Below, one piece after another: positions 7,795 to 12,474 of a stretch of DNA of 12,474 nt; position 1 is the first letter of the stretch, and the number at the start of each line of letters is the position of its first letter. The DNA is from Thioalkalivibrio nitratireducens (GTDB lineage Bacteria > Pseudomonadota > Gammaproteobacteria > Ectothiorhodospirales > Ectothiorhodospiraceae). The position numbers and the translations under genes were made by a program. The notes beneath the pieces were generated by a model, which worked only from the letters and a program-made list of their open reading frames with translations, had not been told where the DNA came from and ran no database searches. The stretch spans positions 1 through 12,474 of the forward strand of contig JAABSN010000093.1 of the NCBI GenBank assembly GCA_011390385.1. The letters run 5' to 3'.

Positions 7795-8292
7795 GTGACA
7801 TCTTTCCATGATTTCAGCTGCGAACGCCTGGACGGAACGCTCGAGGATCTGGGTGCGTACCGTGGCCAGGTGATCCTCGTGGTCAATGTTGCCAGCGAGT
7901 GCGGTTTTACTCCGCAATACGCCGGCTTGCAGGGTCTGCACGCTGCGTATTCCGGGGCGGGGTTCCAGGTGCTTGGCTTTCCGTGCAATCAGTTCGGGGG
8001 TCAGGAGCCGGGTGGCCCCGATGAGATCGCGCGTTTCTGCAGCAGCCGCTTCGGCGTGAGTTTCCCGCTGTTTGCGAAAATCGAGGTGAATGGCAAGGAT
8101 GCCCACCCGCTTTACCGGTTCCTCAAGCAGGCGGCCCCCGGTGCCCTCGGGACCCAGGCCATCAAGTGGAACTTCACCAAGTTCCTGGTCGGCCGCGACG
8201 GGGAGGTCATCGAGCGCTTTTCGCCCACCACGCGCCCCGAGGAACTTCGTGGTGCGATCGAGAAGGCGCTCCGGTCTTCGGAATCGCAGTGA
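7795..8292 (+). CDS. Glutathione peroxidase family protein (probably thioredoxin-dependent)
   Basis: 165 aa, the usual size of bacterial GPx/BtuE proteins, which reduce hydrogen peroxide and organic or lipid hydroperoxides. The family landmarks are NVASECGFT (peroxidatic Cys36), GFPCNQFGGQEPG (Cys64, Gln70) and WNFTKFLV (Trp125, Asn126). Cys82 in FCSSRFGV lies 46 residues after Cys36, the spacing of the resolving cysteine in thioredoxin-dependent GPx enzymes. No selenocysteine codon is used. No signal peptide is seen, so it is likely cytoplasmic. It starts with GTG 7795, only 3 nt after the lipoprotein stop, with GGGAG about 9 nt upstream. It is thus very probably in the same operon as the lipid transporter, which would suit a lipid-hydroperoxide role; that link is an inference. 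Confidence 0.93.
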   Translation: MTSFHDFSCERLDGTLEDLGAYRGQVILVVNVASECGFTPQYAGLQGLHAAYSGAGFQVLGFPCNQFGGQEPGGPDEIARFCSSRFGVSFPLFAKIEVNGKDAHPLYRFLKQAAPGALGTQAIKWNFTKFLVGRDGEVIERFSPTTRPEELRGAIEKALRSSESQ

Positions 8293-8303
8293 GGACAAGC
8301 TGG

Positions 8304-8846
8304 ATGGCGGATTCTCGGTCTGAGTTGGCCCTGCTGGATGGACCCATTGACCAGCGGGATAACGACGCTTACTGGATGGCTGTCGCGCTGAAGCAGGCGG
8401 AGGCCGGGGCCGAGGCCGGTGAGGTTCCGGTCGGAGCGGTTCTGGTTCTGGATGACCAGTGCCTTGCAGATTCCCACAATGCTCCCATCTCCGAGTGCGA
8501 TCCGACAGCGCATGCCGAAATCCGGGTGCTTCGTGAAGGGGCGCGTCGATTGGGGAATTACCGACTTCCAGGCACGACGCTCTATGTAACGCTTGAACCA
8601 TGCCCGATGTGCGTCGGTGCCATGGTACACGCTCGCGTAGCCCGGCTGGTGTATGCCGCGAGCGATCCGCGAACCGGAGCGGCGGGAGGGGCGCTCGACC
8701 TGGTGGGCCACGAGTCACACAACCATCGGATCGAGGTGACGGGAGGCGTGCTGCAGGAGCAGGCGGCGGAACTATTGCGCGGCTTTTTCCGTTCGCGGCG
8801 CACCACGGGCGGAACGAAGGCGGTCATAGCGCCAGGGGTAGACTGA
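8304..8846 (+). CDS. tadA: tRNA adenosine(34) deaminase TadA
   Basis: 180 aa. TadA converts A34 to inosine in tRNA-Arg(ACG), allowing wobble decoding. The zinc deaminase signature is complete: His70 and Glu72 in TAHAEI (Glu72 the proton shuttle), and Cys100 and Cys103 in PCPMC. The family stretch SHNAPISECDPTAHAE aligns with the HNRPIG...DPTAHAE of E. coli TadA, with Ala where Arg is usual. DPRTGAAGG (121-129) is also typical. ATG 8304 follows GAGGA (8291-8295) by 8 nt and lies 11 nt after the peroxidase stop. An in-frame extension to 8166 overlaps that gene and is not TadA-like. The stop lies inside the convergent mltF gene. It is the last gene of the plus-strand run; no terminator is visible after it. 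Confidence 0.95.
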   Translation: MADSRSELALLDGPIDQRDNDAYWMAVALKQAEAGAEAGEVPVGAVLVLDDQCLADSHNAPISECDPTAHAEIRVLREGARRLGNYRLPGTTLYVTLEPCPMCVGAMVHARVARLVYAASDPRTGAAGGALDLVGHESHNHRIEVTGGVLQEQAAELLRGFFRSRRTTGGTKAVIAPGVD

Positions 8847-10296
8847 GGTAGATTGGGCTTTGCCCCGGTGCATCGTCCGGGTGCGGAAAAAGGTGGACCA
8901 GCCAATCGTAGTAGCTGCGGATGTTCTGTACGTAGGTGACAGGCTCCCAGCCGCGCGCGTATCCGTAACGGGTCTTTTCGTGCCATTCGCGTTGGGCCAG
9001 TTTGGGCAGCCACTTCATGACATCCAGCCACAGGTTCGGATCATCGCCCCCGGCTTCAGCGAGTCGACGGGCATCCAGAAGGTGCCCGAGGCCGACATTG
9101 TAGGAAGCCAGTGCCATCCACGTCCGATCTGGTTCCTCGACCTCCTCGGGCAGGCGATCGAGCATTTGCAGGACATAGCGGGCTCCTCCGTCGACGCTCT
9201 GGGATGGGTCGGTTCGATCGTCGACGCCAAGCGACTGAGCGGTGGCGTTGGTCAGCATCATCAATCCGCGCACGCCCGTCGGTGATACCGCCCCGGGATC
9301 CCAGTGCGACTCCTGGTAACTCACTGCCGCGAGGAAGCGCCAATCGAGGCCGTAGGTCTGCGCGACTTTTTCGAACAGCGGCCGGAACCGGGCGAGTCGA
9401 TCATCGAGAAAGCGGGAGAAGCTGATGACGTCAACGAGGCTGTGGACATCCAGATGGCCGAAGTGGCGGTCGAACAGCAACTCGAACGCACGGCTGGATT
9501 TCAGGGAGTCGAGGTAATCCTGCGCAGAGTTGATCAGGCTCTGGTCGAAACCGGATGGAAACAGCCAGACCACCTTCGAGTCGGGATCGAGTTCAAACGC
9601 CTTGCGCAGGCTGGGATGGATGCGCTGCAGCCGACTCAGTTCGATCGATGTAAGGATCGCGTAGTCGATAATGCCCTGCTGCAAAGCGAACGCAAGTTCA
9701 GAGCCATCGGCATACTGGATCAGTTCCAGCGGAGCATCCGGTTGATCAGTCGACGTCTCGGCCCTGAGGTCGGCGGGCAGGCTGAGCATCGAACTCACGC
9801 CGATTCGGGTCCCTCGATCCAGTGCATCGAGTGAGTCGGCATCGTTCCCTTCGCCACGCCAGTAAACCAGTGACCTCTGCGTCGGCAGGATCTCGGGCCC
9901 GATGGTGATGGCAGCGTCCTCGGTGGGGACGGTCAGGAACCCGGCTGCGAGGTCGACACGCTTGGCGCGGAGGAGTCGATATGCATCGTGCGGGCTGGGG
10001 ACCCGAATCACGCGCAGTCTCGCGCCAATCGAATCGGCCAGGCCCCGCAAAAGCGCCAGCTCGAAGTGATCGGAGCCATTGCTGAGGTCGATAAAGGTGT
10101 AGTCAAGCCGGTGGCTGACCAGAGCGACCCGCAGTTCTTTCTTGAATAACGCCAGGTCCAGTGCCGATGGTGTGTGGTTCCAGGCCCAGACCATGAGCAA
10201 AGCCAACACGAGCGCAAACAGCGCGATCTCGATGCGGCGCAAGAGGGTGTTTTTTGGCCGTAACGGCGAGGGCAAGCGCATGGTGCCAGCGATCAT
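8824..10296 (-). CDS. mltF: Membrane-bound lytic murein transglycosylase F (MltF)
   Basis: 490 aa, slightly shorter than E. coli MltF. Order of parts: a short basic N-terminus, one membrane anchor or signal helix (about 23-39), a periplasmic solute-binding-protein-like domain (SBP_bac_3, about 53-278) and a C-terminal SLT lysozyme-like domain (about 300-450). The catalytic Glu329 lies in SYQESHWDP, followed by SPTGVRGLMMLT and the ASYNVGLGHLLDAR motif. MltF cleaves the MurNAc-GlcNAc bond to give 1,6-anhydromuropeptides. No lipobox Cys follows the helix, so it is probably held by the uncleaved helix or an uncleaved signal. ATG 10296 has only AGG close by, and ATG 10281 (MRLPSP) is an equal alternative. 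The 3' end overlaps tadA by 23 bp tail to tail. Confidence 0.93.
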   Translation of the reverse strand: MIAGTMRLPSPLRPKNTLLRRIEIALFALVLALLMVWAWNHTPSALDLALFKKELRVALVSHRLDYTFIDLSNGSDHFELALLRGLADSIGARLRVIRVPSPHDAYRLLRAKRVDLAAGFLTVPTEDAAITIGPEILPTQRSLVYWRGEGNDADSLDALDRGTRIGVSSMLSLPADLRAETSTDQPDAPLELIQYADGSELAFALQQGIIDYAILTSIELSRLQRIHPSLRKAFELDPDSKVVWLFPSGFDQSLINSAQDYLDSLKSSRAFELLFDRHFGHLDVHSLVDVISFSRFLDDRLARFRPLFEKVAQTYGLDWRFLAAVSYQESHWDPGAVSPTGVRGLMMLTNATAQSLGVDDRTDPSQSVDGGARYVLQMLDRLPEEVEEPDRTWMALASYNVGLGHLLDARRLAEAGGDDPNLWLDVMKWLPKLAQREWHEKTRYGYARGWEPVTYVQNIRSYYDWLVHLFPHPDDAPGQSPIYLSLPLAL

Positions 10297-10427
10297 AGCC
10301 TGTGGGAGGGGTTCCGGCGAGACGTTCAGGCCATCGCGAATCGCATTGGCTGTCGGAAAGGTGCTCTCGTGTTCCGAGAAACCCGTGAGAGTCGATCAGG
10401 GTGGGCTCGCAGGGCCAGAGAACGCCA

Positions 10428-10468
10428 CCCCGCGCAGCGCCACCTCGGCCAGGCAGCGCCGCGCGGGG
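10428..10468 (-). other. GC-rich stem-loop between phaB and mltF, possible weak terminator
   Basis: CCCCGCGC (10428-10435) pairs exactly with GCGCGGGG (10461-10468) around a 25-nt loop. It starts 14 nt beyond the phaB stop on the minus strand, the place for a terminator. No U-run follows, so intrinsic termination is doubtful. It may be a 3' stabilising structure or a Rho-dependent end. The rest of 10297-10482 shows no gene and no clear promoter for mltF. Confidence 0.3.
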
Positions 10469-10482
10469 GAGAAACGGGGCGT

Positions 10483-11229
10483 TCAGAAACTCATGAACAG
10501 ACCACCGTTCAGCTCGTAGTTGGCGCCGGTGATGTAGGACGCACGGTCATCGCAGAGAACGCCCACGAGGTAGGCGACTTCGTCCGGTTCGCCCATGCGT
10601 GCCATCGGCACCTGGGCAATGATCTGTTCCCGAACTTCCTCGGCAATCGCCTTGGTCATTTCGGTCGCAATATAGCCGGGGGAGACGGTGTTCACCGTGA
10701 CACCCTTGCGCGCCACTTCCTGCGCCAGCGCCATCGAGAACCCGTGTGCTCCGGCTTTGGCCGCGGAATAATTGGTCTGGCCGAATTGGCCGCGCTGGCC
10801 GTTCACGGACGAGATATTCACGATTCGACCCCAGCCGCGTTCGACCATGCCGTCCACGACCTGTCGCGTCACGTTGAACAGACTGTCCAGGTTGGTGCTG
10901 ATCACGGCCTTCCAGTGGTCGGGTTCCATCTTGCGGAAGGTCTTGTCGCGAGTGATGCCCGCGCAGTTGATCAGTACATCGACCGGCCCGATCCTGGCCT
11001 CGATGTCCTTGACCATGGCTTGGGAGGATTCGAACGACGCTACGTCACCCGACGCAATTTCGAAATCGCGGCCTTCATCGCGGTGTTTCTGCTGCCATTG
11101 TTCGGCCAGTTCCTTCTCCGCCGGGTAATACCCTGCAACGACCCGAAAGCCCTTGGCGGCCAGTTCGGTGCAAATGGCCGATCCGATGCCACCAATCCCT
11201 CCGGTGACCAACGCTATACGTGCTGCCAT
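10483..11229 (-). CDS. phaB: Acetoacetyl-CoA reductase PhaB (NADPH-dependent, SDR family)
   Basis: 248 aa, close to the 246 aa of Cupriavidus necator PhaB, to which many blocks are nearly identical (for example GWGRIVNISSVNGQ and TVNTVSPGYIAT). It reduces acetoacetyl-CoA to (R)-3-hydroxybutyryl-CoA, the monomer for PHA synthase. The nucleotide-binding motif TGGIGGIG is at 9-16, and the catalytic Ser140, Tyr154 and Lys158 lie in NISSVNGQRGQFGQTNYSAAK. The usual NNAG motif reads NCAG (88-91). ATG 11229 has a perfect AGGAGG 6 nt upstream. The in-frame extension to 11274 has no ribosome site. It lies 88 nt downstream of phaP on the same strand, separated by a strong stem-loop. FabG is the main alternative, but the sequence and the PHA neighbours favour PhaB. 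Confidence 0.95.
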   Translation of the reverse strand: MAARIALVTGGIGGIGSAICTELAAKGFRVVAGYYPAEKELAEQWQQKHRDEGRDFEIASGDVASFESSQAMVKDIEARIGPVDVLINCAGITRDKTFRKMEPDHWKAVISTNLDSLFNVTRQVVDGMVERGWGRIVNISSVNGQRGQFGQTNYSAAKAGAHGFSMALAQEVARKGVTVNTVSPGYIATEMTKAIAEEVREQIIAQVPMARMGEPDEVAYLVGVLCDDRASYITGANYELNGGLFMSF

Positions 11230-11260
11230 GAATCCTCCTGTTGGCGGCCTGTCGGAAGCG

Positions 11261-11292
11261 GTCGGGCCGGGCACATCAAGCCCGATCCCGAC
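11261..11292 (-). other. Intercistronic stem-loop between phaP and phaB
   Basis: In the minus-strand RNA, GUCGGG-A-UCGGGC pairs with GCCCGGCCCGAC around the loop UUGAUGU. This gives 12 bp including one G-U wobble and one bulged A. The wobble forms only on the minus-strand RNA. It starts 26 nt after the phaP stop and ends 32 nt before the phaB start. No U-tract follows, so full termination is unlikely. A role as 3' stabiliser for phaP mRNA or as a partial attenuator is an inference. Confidence 0.55.
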
Positions 11293-11317
11293 GGTTCCCG
11301 GCCGGTTTCATTGACAA

Positions 11318-11707
11318 TCAGGCGGTCGCCTTGGCCGCCGCTTTCTTCAGAGTCTCGCCCGCAGCCTGCACGTTCTTGCTGGCTGTCTGCACCTGCTGGT
11401 CGATCACATCGGCAGCGGAATCGCGAGCTTCGGTAAGCACTTCGATCGCGCTACGATAGTTCTTCAGGTACTCCTGGCCGAAATCCTGAGCCAGTTTGGC
11501 CTGGCTGCTCACCAGTTCCTGGTAGCCCTTGGCCTTGGTCATGGCTTCCACGCCCTTGGCGTTGGTTTCCATCATGGTGTTGGTCAGGTCGAGCTGCTGC
11601 TGGAACAGCCGCTCGCTGGCACGCATGTTGATTTCGCCCAGCTTGCGCATGGACTCGAAAACGCCCTGAGCCATTTCATTATAGGCATCGATATTCAGGT
11701 TTTGCAT
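11318..11707 (-). CDS. phaP: Phasin (PHA granule-associated protein, PhaP-like)
   Basis: 129 aa, in the size range of small phasins of the Phasin_2 family. Phasins coat PHA granules and control their number and size. The protein is almost all amphipathic helix (MQNLNIDAYNEMAQGVFESM, then NMRASERLFQQQLDLTN), has no cysteine and ends in an Ala/Lys-rich tail, KKAAAKATA. Such tails and the conserved NxxxxEKxxxxQL-like helical pattern are common in the family. ATG 11707 follows GGAGAG by about 6 nt. An in-frame extension to 11758 would run into the operator and transcription start, so it is rejected. It lies between phaR and phaB, as in PHA loci of several proteobacteria, and has its own promoter with likely PhaR sites. 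Confidence 0.88.
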   Translation of the reverse strand: MQNLNIDAYNEMAQGVFESMRKLGEINMRASERLFQQQLDLTNTMMETNAKGVEAMTKAKGYQELVSSQAKLAQDFGQEYLKNYRSAIEVLTEARDSAADVIDQQVQTASKNVQAAGETLKKAAAKATA

Positions 11708-11742
11708 GATGATCTCTCCGGAAAATGCCACCGTGCCCAGTA

Positions 11743-11773
11743 TGGTGCGGTGCAGCATTGTTGCATTGCAGCA
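11743..11773 (-). promoter_or_regulatory. Tandem TGC-rich operators, likely PhaR sites of phaP
   Basis: Two 16-bp repeats lie head to tail, at 11743-11758 and 11759-11774, matching at 13 of 16 positions. The upstream unit is an imperfect palindrome, TGTTGCA-T-TGCAGCA (6 of 7 arm positions, 11759-11773). The other unit is more degenerate, TGGTGCG-G-TGCAGCA (11743-11757). TGC-rich inverted repeats of this kind are known PhaR binding sites at phasin promoters. The first palindrome overlaps the -10 box and the predicted start, suiting repression. The PhaR assignment is an inference supported by phaR lying next to it. Confidence 0.72.
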
Positions 11774-11798
11774 TAGGCAAGGTCTTGGTCAATGTCAA
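11770..11798 (-). promoter_or_regulatory. phaP: Sigma70-type promoter of phaP
   Basis: On the minus strand, TTGACA (11793-11798, perfect -35) is followed after exactly 17 nt by TATGCT (11770-11775, 4 of 6 for the -10). The start would fall near 11763, giving a leader of about 55 nt before the phaP ATG. The -10 and start region are covered by the TGC-rich operators. This is the clearest promoter in the window. Confidence 0.78.
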
Positions 11799-11815
11799 GC
11801 CCGGCTCCCGGGCTT
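11797..11815 (-). other. Perfect inverted repeat abutting the phaP -35 box
   Basis: AAGCCCGG (11797-11804) and CCGGGCTT (11808-11815) form a perfect 8-bp stem with a 3-nt loop. Two bases are shared with the TTGACA -35. On the minus-strand RNA it would be a short GC-rich hairpin followed only by a weak tail, so it may end or slow read-through from phaR. It may instead be a protein site upstream of the promoter. Confidence 0.4.
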
Positions 11816-12122
11816 CGAACCGAACGGTGCAATTCGCTGCGCTCATTGACACCCTACGCCTTTCACCACCAGGGGCGGCCGCCGGCGCCACGGCAGTTAG
11901 CTCCGTACCGCGGTGGCAAACCACCGCAGCCCGCAGGCGCTTGCGCTTTCGTCGTCAGGGGTGCAGTGGACCCGGGATCATGAGGGTCCATGGGGAACAT
12001 CCGCAAAGCGACAGCGGGCTCCGCCGGGGAACGCGGGGCGCACCCCCGCTCGCGACAGGCACGAACCCGGGCTTCTCGGACGGTGAACGGCGGTTCAGAC
12101 GTCCGGGGATACGGATCAGGGG
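11816..12122. other. Non-coding gap between phaP promoter and phaR, with three hairpins
   Basis: No reading frame here looks like a gene; the open frames are Arg/Pro-rich and carry no recognisable motif. Three inverted repeats are visible: GCGGTGG/CCACCGC (11910-11916 and 11921-11927, loop CAAA); TGGACCC/GGGTCCA (11967-11973 and 11984-11990); and a longer one, CGGACG plus TGAAC paired with GTTCA plus CGTCCG (12077-12105), 17 nt past the phaR stop. The last is placed like a phaR terminator but has no U-run. I see no tRNA or known ncRNA. Confidence 0.5.
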
Positions 12123-12474
12123 TTATTTCTTCCGGCGCGGCTGTGCGTCGCGATCGATTCCTCGCAAGCCGGCCGCTCGGAAGAAGCCATCCTGCATTTC
12201 CCGCCACATCTCCATGTTGCGCTCGGTCAGTTCGGTCCAGCTGTTCACCGCGTTACCGGGGATCAGTTGGTCCAGTTGCGACTGCATCTGCTGCTGCTGT
12301 TCCGAATAGAGCTTCAGCGTCTGGTCGAGAAAGCTGGAGAATGCATCCTGCAGGGATTCATCGTAGAACCGGATGAATCGGGTCAACATGTCCGTGGTGA
12401 ACAGCGGGTTACCGCCGGCCTCCTGCTCGGTGATGATCTGAATCAGGATGCTGCGGGTGATGTCCTCCCCGCTT
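12123..12474 (-). CDS. phaR: PHA synthesis repressor PhaR, C-terminal part (5' end outside window)
   Basis: 117 residues are visible, open to the right edge. They begin SGEDITRSILIQIITEQEAGGNP and continue LFTTDMLTRFIRFYDESLQ, which is the conserved PHB accumulation regulatory region of PhaR/PhbF. The N-terminal DNA-binding domain lies beyond the window. The Gln-rich stretch YSEQQQQMQSQLDQ and the basic tail RRKK follow. PhaR binds PHA or granules and DNA. It represses phasin genes until granules form, when it leaves the DNA. It lies upstream of phaP on the same strand but is separated by about 415 bp and a separate promoter. An apparent start at 12389 is an internal Met, because the conserved domain clearly continues upstream of it. 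Confidence 0.93.
   Translation of the reverse strand, partial: SGEDITRSILIQIITEQEAGGNPLFTTDMLTRFIRFYDESLQDAFSSFLDQTLKLYSEQQQQMQSQLDQLIPGNAVNSWTELTERNMEMWREMQDGFFRAAGLRGIDRDAQPRRKK

Noticed and set aside
7039..8718. 559-codon minus-strand open frame
   Set aside because: It lies antisense to the MCE tail, lipoprotein, peroxidase and tadA, all of which have clear motifs. Its translation is Arg/Pro/His-rich without a recognisable domain, as expected for a shadow frame in high-GC DNA.
8855..8882. Small hairpins after tadA as a possible terminator
   Set aside because: The stems are only 4-5 bp, there is no U-run, and they lie inside mltF coding sequence.
10369..11436. 355-codon plus-strand open frame over the PHA genes
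   Set aside because: It is antisense to phaB and the start of the phaP 3' region, has no domain, and shows low-complexity Arg/Gly composition.
11810..11830. tRNA T-arm-like string GGTTCGAA on the minus strand
   Set aside because: No acceptor stem, D-arm or anticodon arm can be built around it; it is part of the inverted repeat near the phaP promoter.
11725..12309. 194-codon plus-strand open frame in the phaP-phaR gap
   Set aside because: It runs antisense into phaR, is rich in Arg, Pro and Ser, and has no good ribosome site.

Overview
The window is high-GC, densely coded DNA that reads like a gammaproteobacterial chromosome, most plausibly from Chromatiales (purple sulfur or Ectothiorhodospira-type bacteria). 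The clues are a phaR-phaP-phaB polyhydroxyalkanoate (PHA) block, MltF, TadA and an Mla/Pqi-type lipid transporter. The taxonomic call is an inference from gene content and order. I see no insertion sequence, prophage, CRISPR array, tRNA or rRNA.

Layout, left to right. (1) 1-21 may be the end of a plus-strand gene, followed by a strong intrinsic terminator (43-70). (2) 199-4132, minus strand: a moxR - DUF58 - tgpA operon with overlapping genes. It encodes an AAA+ chaperone-like ATPase, a membrane DUF58 protein and an inner-membrane transglutaminase-like protein. (3) 4133-4255: a divergent intergenic region with inverted repeats and a possible promoter. (4) 4256-8846, plus strand: a six-gene run with ATGA overlaps or gaps of at most 11 nt. 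It holds a STAS-MlaE fusion permease, an MlaF-like ATPase, a single-domain MCE protein, a PqiC-like lipoprotein, a glutathione/thioredoxin peroxidase and the tRNA deaminase TadA. (5) 8824-10296, minus strand: the lytic transglycosylase MltF, whose 3' end overlaps that of tadA by 23 bp. (6) 10483-12474, minus strand: acetoacetyl-CoA reductase PhaB, phasin PhaP and the C-terminal part of the PHA regulator PhaR, which runs off the right edge.

How the genes work together. The first four genes of the plus-strand run would form one inner-membrane-to-envelope lipid transport machine. A peroxidase of the type known to act on lipid hydroperoxides follows only 3 nt later. In the PHA block, PhaB makes (R)-3-hydroxybutyryl-CoA, PhaP coats granules and PhaR senses granules and represses phaP. 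The sequence shows the expected control point: a consensus-like sigma70 promoter (TTGACA, 17 nt, TATGCT) upstream of phaP, overlapped by two tandem 16-bp TGC-rich operator repeats. A strong stem-loop between phaP and phaB could keep reductase expression below phasin expression.

Most of the window is made of known families. The best candidates for something new are the co-transcribed peroxidase, the STAS domain lacking its usual Ser/Thr, the tandem operator architecture, and the hairpin-rich 300-bp gap between phaP and phaR.
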